Notes: generated by a model not told the origin, from the letters alone. A stretch of 64,000 nucleotides of DNA from Bathymodiolus brooksi (GCA_963680875.1 OY804579.1:26645804-26709803); one strand, 5' to 3'. Positions 1 to 10,699 are shown, counted from the first letter of the stretch. Numbers and translations: made by a program.

Positions 1-524
1 TTTCTGTTTCGGATCGATGATGATTTATCGTTCAGTTTGTTAACTGACTTGTTAATGTTTGCGACTTCATTTTCTTCAATTTTTAAAGAATTCATCAGGC
101 TATCTTTTAGAATGTTATTTAAATCACTAAAGTTTCCATGGACTTTCATTTCAGATATTATAAGTGGGAAATGATCATCAATAAATATGTTGATATTGGC
201 CCCATTTATATTTACTCTTGATGTAGTCAGATATAAGTTTATTTTATAAAGTTGTCGACTATCTCTCTTAACTGAATATGCTTCTTCGGCTGAGGCAGTT
301 TTATCTTTAGAGAAACGTATTTCTGCTTCAAAATTAAAGCCACTAAATGGGCTATGATTAGCACAATTTCTGAGAATAGATCGGAATGATTCAAAGGCCG
401 CTGTTGAGAATGTCAATACTAAGTTCCCCTTTTTAAATTCACATGTAAGATGTATTCTATCTGTCACATCAAATTTTTGCTGAAGAGCCTTCTTTCTCAT
501 TACATTATAGTTTGTCTGTGACAT
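1..524 (-). CDS. Partial unrecognised protein, N-terminal ~174 aa, runs off left edge
   Basis: Reading the minus strand from the ATG at 522-524 gives an uninterrupted frame to base 1, so only the N-terminal ~174 residues are visible. The protein begins MSQTNYNVMRKKALQQKF and is rich in Lys, Asn and Ser. It contains the segment YKINLYLTTSRVNINGANIN followed by an acidic IFIDDHFPLI stretch. No signal peptide or membrane segment is apparent. The segment resembles, from memory only, an N-terminal domain (YTINMY..T..LLVNG.. type) that in cnidarian and molluscan genomes often precedes endonuclease/reverse-transcriptase ORFs, so an ORF of a mobile element is my best guess. An open frame of this length in AT-rich DNA is unlikely by chance. 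A GGAGGAATAAAG stretch lies just before the start. Function unknown; the rest lies outside the window. Confidence 0.6.
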   Translation of the reverse strand, partial: MSQTNYNVMRKKALQQKFDVTDRIHLTCEFKKGNLVLTFSTAAFESFRSILRNCANHSPFSGFNFEAEIRFSKDKTASAEEAYSVKRDSRQLYKINLYLTTSRVNINGANINIFIDDHFPLIISEMKVHGNFSDLNNILKDSLMNSLKIEENEVANINKSVNKLNDKSSSIRNR

Positions 525-2284
525 CTTTATTCCTCCACTTGGTGAAAAGGTACCTTAGACTTGCGTAGTCTTGAGACTCTTAAACTGGAAGGCATGGTTT
601 TGGATAAGGGCTTATTGACAATGGGTATTTTATGGGTAGGGACTGCCAGGAAGTACAAGGCAAAACAATACAATATTATTTATACCTAATCTTATGCAAA
701 ATGCACAAATGTCAATGTAATACTATAAAATCTTACCTTAAAATATCAGCGAGAAAACGAAACACAAAAAACATATATATAATAATAAGATTAAAACGTA
801 TAAAATATTAATAAGATTAAGACATACAATATATAAAAATATTAATAAGGGTTGTGCTCATATATATAGTGACTATCACCATGGACAGTGGACATCAGTC
901 TGCTTTTGATAAAATATTTAAGATGGCCGACACCAGCCGGGAAAGCTCAAAAATGTCTATCACCACGTTTGTTGGTTTTTTTCGGGAAATTTAGTGGGAT
1001 TATTACGTTAAAAGCTTGTAAAGAAGCTAAAAAATGTTATTGTGGTAGGTTATTAGTTTCACAGCACACTATAACTCATTAAAAATTTCCTGTTTCCAAT
1101 AAAAATCAGCAGAGCTTTTGATGCACGTCCTTCTTCTTTTCGTAGTAATCTGCGTTTTCGGGAACCGAGAACGACTATTTCCGGTTTTGCTGATAATAAA
1201 AAAAAAAAAAATTAATCCCGACCGACCGACCCTAGATTTGACAGTAAACACAAATATTTTTTTTTTGGCCTAATATTTACAAAAAACAACATGGTGCACG
1301 ACCTTGTGTGGAGAAAATGCAGTTCATTTTCTTTGTACCCCCAAATGAAGAGTTAAAGGGTACATTGCACCCCCAAAAATTTGGATGTACCTCCAAAAAT
1401 GAAGGTAAAAGGGTACATGTACCCCCAGATGAAAAAACCTATGGGCATACTGTTATGGAAATAGCATTTGACAGACCACAGGTTAATTTATTCTGGAAGC
1501 AGTATTTGACAGCACAGATTAGTTGTTTATGTTTTTTTAGGAATCTGTAAATAAACCTTAGAGAAAACTGAAAATGGCAATCAAGAATGTAAGATTCCAT
1601 CAACATTACCCCCTTAGTTAACTTCTTTAGTTGGTTTCTTAAAGGCAAATTGTCACTGTTGCACAATGAAATAATTCCTCTAATAACACTAACATTGATT
1701 GCTCTATGACCATGCAATTTTACAAAGTAGGTTAACCATATTTGGTCCACACATGGAGGTAGCATATCATCCAGACATGTTGTATCATTTGAATTAACCA
1801 CATGTTCATTATCTACTGACTTTCTTAAATTTCAAGATTCGACATCAACAGTAGTTTGATCGCCCGGGATAACTAAAAATCGTATTCGGACAAGTAAAAG
1901 TCTTACTGTACTAGTCGGATCTGACAAGTGAAAAAAACCCAAATATACATGAGTATTGTGTAAAATGTACATAAATATACACGTGTCTTGAAATAACAAA
2001 CATTGTTTGTTATTCGGTAACGTTCTTTCCGTATAATTCCCCTGTTCTGAATTTAACTTAATGTCGACCAATCATATCACACAGTTTTGTCTTTCTACCT
2101 GTTTAACTATTTTTGGAAGGCTAATTTTGGAATAGATCGGCAAAATGTTAGTCTTGACAAGTTGTGTTTTACCTATCTCCACTCCAGTTGAATTGTTTAC
2201 GTCTAATAAGAAATAAGTTGACTTCCACACTCCCGAAGTATCAAAGATTGTTTATGTTTAATTATATTTGTTTGGAGATGCTTA
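525..2284. other. Non-coding, AT-rich; no gene recognised
   Basis: I see no supportable gene here. Small features are an AAGATGGCCGAC motif (919-931) like the one at the LINE 5' end near 33.4 kb, a poly-A run near 1200, and a short degenerate repeat at 1335-1433. A 120-codon minus-strand open frame at 1439-1801 has no motif I recognise. Confidence 0.5.
1335..1433. repeat. Short degenerate tandem repeat with GTACCCCCA units
   Basis: The motif GTAC(C/T)CCCA followed by AAATGAAG or a close variant recurs about three times, spaced roughly 30-40 bp, with GGGTACA between units. No function is apparent. Confidence 0.5.
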
Positions 2285-3935
2285 TATACACTTGGCCATA
2301 AGTTAGGGACCACCAAATTTGAAATGGAAAATATTTTTTACATCATGCTTTTTTCTTGCTAACCTATATATGTCTTATACATAAACATATATTCTTTCAT
2401 GGTACCTGTAATTTTTTATCGATCGATTAATTAAAGAACGACGAAACCGGTTTTTATAAGTTCACCTGTACCTTTACAGAACTCAAGTTTGGCAGGGGTT
2501 TCAAATCAGTATCTGCATGTGCAGTACAGGTAAAACTTTAAACTTTGTAAACTTTAATTCAACATGGCACATCAAAAACTGTCAGATGCAGAGAGATGAC
2601 AAGCTGTTGACACGGTATACGTAAGGGGTGGTATGTCTTACAAGACAGACTGCTGAATGATTCAATGTAAGCCACTCGGTCATTGTTCGATTGAAGCAGC
2701 GCGTGAACCAAACCGGGAGTGTAAATGAATGCCAAAGGACAAGAAAGCCTCTGAAAGACTCCAAGAGAAAATAGACTCCTTAAAAGGCTCGCCGGTCAAC
2801 AGCCATTCAGCACTGCAAACACGCTGTGAAGCCGATGGATTGTCAGTGGGCGCATTAGCAGACGGACATTCAACAGACATCTTACCAACGCAAGGTTTCG
2901 TGCTAAGAGACCAATAAAATGTCCGCTATTGACAATACACCACAATATAACCAGGGCACGTGACCATATGGGATGGAATATCAGGTCATGGCAGAGAGTG
3001 CACTGGTCGTATGAAAGTTGCTTTTTTGACTCCAGTTAATGGCCGTGTCCGCGTTTGGAGACCGAGAAATACAGCATTTCTACAGGAACATATTGTGTGC
3101 ACAACTGCATTTGGTGGAGCTGGTGTTACTTTTCTCTAAACTGTAAGCTTGACTTGTATGTCCTTGATGGGACTTTAACAGGACAAAAGTACCGTGATCA
3201 GATCCTGTGCCTATTAGTTGTGCCTTATTTTGACTGTCATCCATTAACAAGTCGACCAATTCTAATGGATGCCAATGCTAGACCACATAGGGCCTGTATA
3301 GTGCAAACCTATCTGCAACAGGAGGCAATAGAGCTACTACCTTGGCTAGCCATGTCACCGGATATGAATCCTGTAGAGCATTTATGGAACTATTTAGGAC
3401 GAAAAGTGAACGCACGTACCCCAAAGTGTCAATACTTCAGGAACTGGGGACTGCTTTGGTGCAGGAATGACAACAGTACCCTCAACACAGACTGAGACGC
3501 TTGATTCAGGGAATGAGGAGACGTGTTCAGAAACTGTACAGGATACGAGGTGATTAGACTTGTTATTGACTGTATCATGAAAATAAATGTTGAAAAGTGA
3601 TTACTTTTCATTTTCCAACCAGATTAAACGTGCTTTGGGGGGGTTTTTTTCATTTTTTTTTTTGGTTGTGCAAGTATTTTTAACAGAAGTCCAAACTGAA
3701 ACTTTTTTCACTTAATTTTCTGTTCAATTTTGCATACTCACTTCAGTGACCTATAATACTTCCGGTTACTTATCTTTGAAAAAATACCTGATCTTTTTTT
3801 AGATGGTCTGTGTTATATTGTGTTCGTCCATAAAAGGTTTTGTTATGTGGAACTGCAGGCTTTTTCTCACCATTGAGAAAAATATTTTAATTACAGTGAA
3901 AAACTGGTGGCCCCTAACTTATGGCCAAATGTATA
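2285..3935 (+). mobile_element. Tc1/mariner-like DNA transposon with terminal inverted repeats, inactive
   Basis: The left end reads TATACACTTGGCCATAAGTT and continues AGGGACCACCA. The right end (about 3906-3935), read in reverse, gives TATACATTTGGCCATAAGTT and AGGGGCCACCA. These are ~30-bp TIRs with two differences, flanked by TA as expected for the Tc1 target site. Inside lies a decayed Tc1-type transposase on the + strand. The 1.65 kb length suits a full-length element with its single gene. It lies upstream of the first DAGL exon. Confidence 0.85.
2564..3495 (+). pseudogene. Tc1-like transposase, degenerate
   Basis: The ATG at 2564 begins MAHQKLSDAER, the helix-turn-helix N-terminus of a Tc1-type transposase. 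It is broken at once by a TGA where Trp is expected. NVSHSVI-like helix sequence and TGSVNER follow, with frame changes. The DDE catalytic core is recognisable. The block expected as FTDESRF reads WSYESCF near 3007-3027, so the first catalytic Asp is replaced by Tyr. The second block is LMDANARPHRA, and the third SPDMNPVEHLWNYLGRKV carries the terminal Glu (D34E spacing). At least one nonsense change, several frameshifts and a lost catalytic residue make it inactive. Confidence 0.85.
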
Positions 3936-4290
3936 TATTGAAGATGGCAACAGATTTATTTTCTTAATTGAAATTAATATTGAAGGAAACCGGAAGTTGA
4001 CATTGATGTAAAATTTGGAACCGTATCAGACCATTAGATACGAATTGTAGGCTATATCTGCCTTATCTTTTAGATAATAATATGAAGAAAAACATTTAAT
4101 TGAAGAATATTTGCATGCAAATTTATTAATACATGTACTAGTAATCCAAACTAAAGTGAATAACTTGTCTATTTCAATTGCAAATGTACATCTTAGTGTA
4201 TATAAAATTCTCCAAAAGATATGTATTGAATACTTTTATAATTTTTTTTTTTTACCATACTGCTGAATATATACTCAATAAATACAGATT
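3936..4290. other. Non-coding AT-rich spacer
   Basis: AT-rich sequence between the Tc1 element and the hairpin at 4291. No ORF, motif or repeat is recognised. Confidence 0.5.
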
Positions 4291-4417
4291 AATACATGTG
4301 CATTTCCATGTTGGCCTGGTTATCATCCCTAGACCCCCATATTGGCCCGAGATGGAGTCGAGGTCCAATATGGGTCGAGGGATGATAACCAGGCCAATAT
4401 GGAAATGCCCATGTATT
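4291..4417. repeat. Long inverted repeat (40-nt arms)
   Basis: Bases 4291-4330 are nearly the reverse complement of 4378-4417, with about two or three mismatches in 40. The loop itself contains a second imperfect inverted pair, CCCATATTGG and CCAATATGGG. A transcript would fold into one hairpin of about 127 nt. The same CCATATTGG words continue at 4459-4526, so it could be a palindromic MITE-like fragment. Confidence 0.8.
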
Positions 4418-4458
4418 AAACTATTTATTACATACTTCCAACATCTAGAAAAGAGACA

Positions 4459-4526
4459 CCCATATTGGCCTGAGACGAAGTCGACGCCCATATTGGCTCA
4501 GGCAATATGGGCCTCAATATGGAAAT
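4459..4526. repeat. CCATATTGGC-rich inverted/direct repeat cluster
   Basis: CCCATATTGGC occurs twice in direct orientation, separated by a GAGACGAAGTCGA spacer, followed by CAATATGGGC in inverted orientation and CAATATGGAAATG. It shares words with the hairpin 40 bp upstream and is probably part of the same element. Confidence 0.6.
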
Positions 4527-4940
4527 GATCTTGTAGTAATCCAATAACCGGTTATTTTCCCGGGGTGTGAAAATATGGAGTTTACTTCCGGTCATGTTGG
4601 TCATACAAAAATGCCTTTATTTGAATTAAGTATGTAATAAAAAAAAGTTAAGGACCATTTTGGAAAAATAAATTTAATAAATAACAATAAATAACATAGG
4701 TAAATATTTTGAAATTTTTTAACACTGGTAAATAAAAATTTAATTTCAACCGATTCTACTATTGCATATAGCGACGGTCAAAAACACTCAATTTTCAAAT
4801 TTTTGAAAAGATTCCATGATTATCAAAAAAGTTACGAAGCAATTGAAATGTCACAAAATGTCAACAGTTTAAACATTAATATCGAGTATGTCCACCTCGC
4901 GCACGAATAACCTCTCTACAACATTTTTGGAAACTGTGAA

Positions 4941-5620
4941 TTAGTGTTTGAAATTCAACCATTCATCAACGAGTGCATCTGCTAGCTCTTGTAGGGAGTT
5001 TGGCTGGTTTTGTCGATTTGAAATCCGACGTTGCAAGATGTCCCAAGCATGTTCTATCAGATTTAGGTCTGGAGACTTTGATGGCCATCCATGTGCTCGA
5101 TTGTTTCCTGCTGGAGATACTCATTGACGATTATAGCACGATGAGGTGTAGCATTGTCATCCATCAGTATGAAATCATCGCCAATTGCACCAGCGTAAAG
5201 TCTAACAATAGGAGCAAGGATTTCATCACGATATCTTATACCGGTCAAAGATCCGTTTCTGATGACATAGAGGTCTGTAGAACCATCATAGCTAATGCCA
5301 CCCCAAACCATAACGGAGCCCCAACAATTCTTAAATCGTTCATTCTTCTGCCTCCAAACTAGTCTTTGACCATCATGAAAATCTAAACAGAACCTAGATT
5401 CATCTGTAAAAAGTACAGGTCGAATACGACGTACACCCCAGTTGGCATGATGCCTGGTAAACTGAAGACGGCAATTACGATGGCGTGCAGTTAATGGAGG
5501 TCGCACAGCAGGTTTTCTAGCATGCAAACCAGATGCATGAAGTCGGTTTCTAACCATCTGTGTAGAAATCTGAACTCCTGCTAACCGTCTGTGTAGAAAT
5601 CCGAACTCCTGATGCTGCAC
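4941..5620 (-). pseudogene. Tc1-like transposase, 5'-truncated and frameshifted
   Basis: The minus strand encodes the catalytic half of a Tc1 transposase. It has FTDESRFCLDFHDGQRLVW with the first Asp, VMVWGGISYDGSTDLYV, and LMDDNATPHRA with the second Asp. The main frame stops at 5063 after IEHMDGHQSLQT. Moving one base restores SKSPDLNLIEHAWDILQRR with the Glu, then WLNFKH and a TAA at 4941-4943. A single-base deletion in ATGGATGGCCA (a lost T in a Trp codon) therefore explains the break. The N-terminal helix-turn-helix region is missing beyond about 5620. A ~32-bp local duplication (GTGTAGAAATC.GAACTCCTG) lies at 5559-5612. All three catalytic acids survive. Confidence 0.88.
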
Positions 5621-5630
5621 GAAACTCTCT

Positions 5631-6265
5631 ATTCAATGTAACGGAATATTTGGAATATTTATGTTGGTCATTAATTGATAATTATATTAGCAAGAAATGA
5701 TATAATGATATCATTCTAGAATTTAGGGTAATTAAATGGTAAAGCTTGGTATTTTATTGACATTAAATGGCCATTACTATAGATTCTTTTTAAAGAAAAT
5801 AATACTTACAATTAATGGCCATTAAATGTTCATGCTGGACCAACAGGACGGACATCCAATACCATTACCAATAGTAATGGCCATGGTATCAGCACAGGAT
5901 TTGAAAAAGTTATTGGGTTTTTTTCTGAACCCATTAATAATTTCATTGCAACTTGTAATACGGGTTTTTAATGGGTTAGTGGGATTTTAACAGGATTTAA
6001 ATGGGAATTTAATGGGTTGCCATTGCAGTAGTATCCATTGCCTTACATCCTAGTAAGTTCTCCATATTTGGTCCACACATTTATGATTGATAGTACATGT
6101 ACATATTTCTACAATCGTCACCCTCAATCAATTTTTTATAGAAGTACCTCAGAAAAAAAAAATAAAACAGAACTTTTGGCTGCCACTATTTTATATTTGA
6201 TGACTGATTCATGTATATTTTAAATGTACAGATGTGTTGTTTTATTTTGACAATATATTTTACAG
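5631..6265. other. Intronic or upstream non-coding DNA
   Basis: AT-rich DNA with repeated TTAATGG / AATGGCCATT words (5720-6030) but no clear terminal repeats. It ends in a polypyrimidine-like stretch and TTTTACAG, the acceptor of the DAGL exon at 6266. Confidence 0.5.
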
Positions 6266-6393
6266 GGAAGTAAATTGGTGATAACAGGTCACAGTTTAGG
6301 AGCTGGAGCAGCAGCATTACTTGCCATCTTACTAAAATCATCATATCCTGATCTGATTTGTTTTTCTTATGCTCCACCAGGGGGCCTTTTGAG
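6266..6393 (+). CDS. Diacylglycerol lipase (DAGL, beta-like), exon with catalytic serine
   Basis: The exon begins after TTTTACAG and ends at AG before GTATTA. It encodes [20 protein letters not shown], then [10 protein letters not shown] and [17 protein letters not shown] is the nucleophile elbow of class-3 lipases. The GHSLG(A/G)GAAALL context and the PP.GL ending are specific to sn-1-specific diacylglycerol lipases, membrane enzymes that hydrolyse diacylglycerol to 2-acylglycerol in the endocannabinoid pathway. Length is 128 bp; it ends in phase 2 and joins the 10558 exon with an intact codon. No defect is seen. Upstream exons (membrane segments and start) were not found in 1-6265 and should lie left of the window. 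Confidence 0.9.
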
Positions 6394-6679
6394 GTATTAA
6401 TCATCTGGATTTAATTGTTTTAAATTTAATGATAATTAATTAGCTGATGATGATAAAATAATAAAATTCAATGATAATATAATAACTGATGATAACAAAA
6501 TAATACAATTTAATAACATTGACCTATTGTAAAAAACCTCCTACAGTATCTATTAATTGTTTACCTCCCACAATTCACTTAGCAACCCTATAATACCCTG
6601 ACAACACTTACAAAAGAGGAAATCCTGGACAATCTTAGGTCTGTTTTATGTTCCTTTGGAATTTCAAGATGAAGAACTG
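6394..6679. other. DAGL intron start, AT-rich
   Basis: The GTATTA donor is followed by repeats of GATGATAA and TAATAAAATT words. Nothing else is seen before the Penelope-like fragment. Confidence 0.6.
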
Positions 6680-7800
6680 AATTCCTAAATTACACAAATG
6701 TCCTTTCAAGCAGCGTTATTCTGCTGGGTCTGCCAAATGCTCCACAAAACCTCTTTCCAAATTAATTTAAACATATTTTATTCAATAATATGACATGTTA
6801 ATACAATGCAATATGTATTTCCAAATTATCAACATGTATTCTATCAGTGGTCAAAACCAGGCTTCAGAGTTACTGTGACACTAGCTACTCAAGGGGTAGT
6901 GTGAATCAGATGTGGATTCTGAAGATCTGTTAGAGTACATACAGTTCCTCCTGCAATAGCATTAAAATATTTGACTTATCTACCCTCTACACAACTATTC
7001 CTCACTCTTAAGCTGAAAGACAGATTAAGGGAGTTGGTCCAACTGTGTTTCATAAAAAATAATGGCCAATGTAGATACAAATACCTTGTGCTAAGATCTT
7101 ATTTTGTAAAAAAAACATTCTGATTCTCCCAAATTTTTTTCTGAAATTGATATCATCAACATGCTCGAGTTTTTGATTGACAACATTTTTGTTATGTTTG
7201 GTGGATGTGTTTTTCAACAGACAGTCCGCTTACCTATGGGTACAAACTGTGCTCCTCTCTGACTTTTTCCTTTATTTGTATGAGGCAGACTTACTTTAAG
7301 CATATTTTATTGTCATACAAAACAAGACAGACTTCATACAGGGGCTTCTCAAGAAAAATTAAGAGAAGCTAGCCCGATCATTTAATTTCACATTCTGCTA
7401 TATAGATGATGTCCTTTTACTAAATAAGTCTAGGTTTGGTGATTTCGTTGATCACATTTATCCCATTGAGCTTGAAATAAAGGATATGACAGATACAGAT
7501 AGGTCTGCTTCATACCTTGACCTACACCTCAAATTGACAGTGAGCAGCGGTTAAGAATGAAACTTTACGACAAAAGATATGATTTCAATTTTCCCATTGT
7601 GAACTTTTCATCTATATGTAGCAACTTTCCTTAAGCACCTGCATATGGAATATATATCTCTCAGTTGATATCATATTCCAGAGCTTGTGGTTTCTATCAG
7701 GATTTCCTTGATAGAGGGTTGCTGCTAACAAGGAAGCAACTGAACCAAGGGTTCCTCATGATCGTATGGTAGGACGATTTACAACTACCTGTCACTGGTG
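6680..7800 (+). pseudogene. Penelope-like element reverse transcriptase, degenerate
   Basis: Fragments of one reverse transcriptase can be read across all three + frames: KLHKCPFKQRYSAGSAKC and STKPLSKLI (6688 onward), QSYCDTSYSRG, WILK, STLYTTIPHSKLKDRLREL (near 6975), CFIKNNGQCRYKYLVLRS, FNFTFCYIDDVLLLNKSRFG with the YIDD catalytic box (near 7385-7440), and ASYLDLHLKL. The order and the STLYTTIPH and YIDDVL blocks match Penelope-like elements abundant in bivalves (recalled, not searched). Many stops and frameshifts are present, and two stretches, near 6770-6850 and 7130-7220, look inserted or scrambled. It lies in the intron after the first DAGL exon. No GIY-YIG endonuclease part was recognised. 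Confidence 0.75.
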
Positions 7801-7824
7801 AATAGAAAAGGCGAATATGCCCGT

Positions 7825-8309
7825 TTTTTAGCACACCTTGCCAAAGGCAATGTGAGCTTTTGCCATCACTTGGCGTCCATCGTCCGTCGTCTGTCGTCCG
7901 TTAACTTTTCACATTTTAATCTTCTTCTCTGAAACCCCTTGGCCAAATGAACTCATATTGTCCCGATTAGTTAACAAACATGGCCGTCACAGGCAATTCT
8001 TGTTTCAGATTGGTTGATTTCTAAAATATCTTCTGTGAAAAGAAAGATAACTCTTGTTTAAATATAAATATCTGTATTCAAAATGCATTTATCTCTATAC
8101 AGATTTTTAAAAATCTTCTCCTCCGAAATTGCATGGCCAAATGAACCGAAACTGGGTAGGAAGCATCTATGGAAGGTCCTCTGTAAAGATTGCTCATTTC
8201 GTCCCGATCCATTAACAGGCATGGCCGCCACAGGCGACTCTTGTTTCTGATTGGCTGATTTTTAAAACTCTTCTCCTCTGACACCGCTTGGCCAAATGAA
8301 CCGAAATCA
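7825..8309 (+). mobile_element. HLE repeat family copy, 3'-truncated
   Basis: Begins TTTTTTAGCACACCTTGCC with AAAGGCAATGTGAGC, the family's 5' palindrome with substitutions, then GCCATCACTTGGCGTCC. About three core monomers follow (TCTTCTCCTCTGAAACC..., GGTAGGAAGCATCTATGG..., ACATGGCCGCCAC). It stops abruptly at CAGGGTTCGACGC with no 3' hairpin. Confidence 0.85.
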
Positions 8310-9314
8310 GGGTTCGACGCAACCGCTGGCCCGTGGCCAGTATATTTACGGTCGGGCCAGTCAAACAGAACAAAGATTGGCCTGCTGGGGCACTTGGGCC
8401 AGCAACTTTCGTTTCTTCCAACCGGGAGATTTTTCGTACTTCCGTGTCATTCAATATCGACTGATAACAAGGACTAATGAAATTTCCAGACAAAACGTTA
8501 AAATTCAACTTCAATCACTATAAATAGCCTAATCACACAATCAGCATGTGTTTACCTTGATCTGTTACCACACGTTAAACGAATATTGACAGAAATATAT
8601 TCTGGGAACCAGTACTTCATAATTCAATAATTTTCAAAATCACGAAATAAATAAGAAATAAACCCAAATAAACCAAAACAACAATAATAAATCATCACGT
8701 GAACAACTTACCTGTAAAAAAAATGGCCGATACACAATAACGCTAATCGTGACTTAATTTAATATGAAAAATCTATTATTATGAACTAGTAACAGGTATG
8801 GACTTTGGGAGTGAGATGTTGTCAGTAGATCATGCCGATATCAGGAAGAGGGATATTGGCAACAATCGCTGCATCAGCTGGGCAAAACAGAAATTTTTCC
8901 AAAGTCGGGTCTGTGTTTGTTTATTTATTATCTAACTTCCAGTTTGATAATAATCTTCCAATAGTCGTTATATGAAGGATTTTTACCCAAAGTTAGTCGC
9001 GTTTGACAGTGGGTCGTTATATAAAGGTCGAATGAACGGGAAAACGCTGTGGAGGAATAAATAAACAAAGGAAGCCGTTATACAGAGGGGGTCGCTGAGA
9101 CAAGTTTGACTATATGTACAAAATATAGATTGTTTGATTATCTTCTAACCATACGGTCCCCATACCTGTTAATTGTAATGCATTAAAAACACTTCATGTA
9201 TGGGAAAATGTCATGGACTTTACCCTTGTTTGGAGCAAGTACAACATTCATTCACAGAATACAAAAGCTATGTGTACCACATGTTTAAATCACTGACAGT
9301 CAATTTAATTATTT
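8310..9314. other. Unassigned intronic DNA with probable MITE fragments
   Basis: Starts CAGGGTTCGACGCAACC, which resembles a hAT-type terminus, and is GC-rich to about 8420. At 8930-9113 CGTTATAT and GTCG words end in GACAAGTTTGACTATA. In reverse this is TATAGTCAAACTTGTC, resembling a pogo/Tigger-type inverted end. I could not find a matching left end for either, so no element is delimited. Confidence 0.35.
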
Positions 9315-9425
9315 GCGGATGCCACTAGTGGAGCAGGAACTGCTTATCCTTCCGGAGAAAATGAGTTCATCCAAGGTTTTAATGGGGTTCATATTGCTCG
9401 ATCTTTAGTTTCCTGTTTCTTTCAT
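9315..9425 (+). repeat. Interspersed-repeat fragment (CCACTAGTGGAGCAGGA...)
   Basis: The string CCACTAGTGGAGCAGGAACT followed by GCTTATCCTTCCGGAG resembles, from memory, a tail sequence frequent in mytilid genomes next to Penelope-like elements. It may be the displaced 3' tail of the element at 6680-7800, separated from it by the HLE copy. Low certainty. Confidence 0.35.
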
Positions 9426-9627
9426 GATATTTCTCGGGGCAGTGGAATTTTGAAGGGACCAGTTGTTAAGTCGACCCCTGTAAATGATAAAAGGCTAATA
9501 ATTAGACATTACCAGTTATATTAGCCTTTACCAGTTAAATTAGACAAATCCTGTTTATATTTGTTATGGTCATTTTATATTTGTCATGGTCGTGTTATAT
9601 TTACATGGTCGTTTTATATTAGCCTAA

Positions 9628-9823
9628 TTTTTAGCTCACCTTGCCAAAGGCAACGTGAGCTTTTGCCATCACTTGGTGTCCGTCGTCTGTTAACTTTTCA
9701 CATTTTAATCTTCTTCTCTGAAACCCCATAGCCAAATGAACTGAAACTTGGTAGGAAGCATCTATGGAAGGTCCATTAACAAACATGTCCTCCACAGACA
9801 ATTCTTGTTTCTGATTGGCTGAT
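9628..9823 (+). mobile_element. HLE copy, 3'-truncated, one core monomer
   Basis: The 5' palindrome AGCTCACCTTGCC-AAA-GGCAACGTGAGCT has one mismatched pair. One core monomer follows (TCTTCTTCTCTGAAACCCC...CAATTCTTGTTTCTGATTGG). It is cut off where the next copy begins. Confidence 0.85.
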
Positions 9824-10300
9824 TTTTAGCTCACCTGGCCAAAGGCCACGTGAGCTTTTGCCATCACTTGCTATCCGTCGTACGTCGGAAACTTTTTCAA
9901 AAATCTTCTCCTCTGAAACTACTAGACCAATTCAAACCAAACTTGGTCTGAATCATCACTAGGGTGTCTAGTTTCAAAATTGTGTCCGGTGATGCTGTGC
10001 ACCAACCAACATGGCTGCTGCTACTAAAAATAGAACATATGGTAAAATTGCAGGTTTTTGGGTAATAACTCAAAAAAATGTTAATGATATCAGAAATCTG
10101 ACAGGGATAAAAATGATCAGCACAGTAAGATCTACCTACCCTGCAACTTTGAAGTAAATCTGATTACCCATTTTGGAGTTGTTGCCCTTTTTTCATCAAA
10201 TTTTAATACTTTTCATCTTATATTTCAAAAACTATAAGAGATAGATGTTAAGTTTAAATTACAAAAATGTGCAGCATGTCAAGATCTAATTTTTGTCAAA
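9824..10300 (+). mobile_element. HLE copy of the GATTACCCAT subfamily, 3'-truncated
   Basis: The 5' palindrome AGCTCACCTGGCC-AAA-GGCCACGTGAGCT is followed by the core GAAACTACTAGACCAATTCA, TGTGTCCGGTGATGC, ACATGGCTGCTGC and TACTAAAAATAGAACATA, then the second core type, TCTGATTACCCATTTTGGAG and CAAAAACTATAAGAGATAG. The 16911 copy and the array at 48.4 kb share these cores. No 3' hairpin is seen; similarity fades near 10300. Confidence 0.85.
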
Positions 10301-10557
10301 AGTGGCTTGACACCCTGTAATTGTATCAATCGTGTACTACTGGTGGTGCAATATTTGATTTTGTAACTTTATGATTTTGAATAGAAATATGAACATTTAA
10401 TTTTTTGCCAAGTTGTCAAGGAGTATTTTTATGTTTTGCATAAGGTATTAACATTGTACAAATTTCATTTCTATTATTCACTTTGAATGCCAACAATTCA
10501 CAAAAATCTGATGCATGATTTATAGTATGTAATATTTTAAATATTTTATTTTGGCAG

Positions 10558-10699
10558 TTTTGAAGCCAGTAAACAAAGCCAAGAGTTTATTTGTTCAGTA
10601 GTGCTTGGTAAAGACTTAATTACCAGACTCAGTATATGGTCATTGTATGATTTAAAGGAGAAAACATTGACTGCCATTAGGAATTCATACTCTCCAAAG
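10558..10699 (+). CDS. Diacylglycerol lipase (DAGL, beta-like), exon following the nucleophile elbow
   Basis: Acceptor TTTTGGCAG, donor AAG|GTTTGT. Together with the last two bases of the 6266 exon it reads SFEASKQSQEFICSVVLGKD, LITRLSIWSLYDLKEKTLTA, IRNSYSPK. The S.EFI.S.VLGKD.I.RLS pattern followed by .L..LK...L is diagnostic of DAGL enzymes just after the SFSPPRGL-type block. The Asp in VLGKD is conserved in the family and lies where the catalytic Asp is expected. Length is 142 bp, entering in phase 2 and leaving in phase 0. The next exon found (36027) continues in phase. The 25 kb intron between them carries the HLE copies, the DIRS-like element and the LINE. Confidence 0.9.

Noticed and set aside
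888..1082. 64-codon frame starting near the AAGATGGCC motif
   Set aside because: No recognisable protein; the motif alone does not support a gene or LINE start.
1439..1801. 120-codon minus-strand open frame with several Cys and Leu stretches
   Set aside because: No motif, no splice or start evidence. Could be an exon of an unknown gene, but chance cannot be excluded.
4291..4526. CCATATTGG words as SRF-type CArG boxes
   Set aside because: CArG needs CC, six A/T and GG; these have only five A/T bases between CC and GG.
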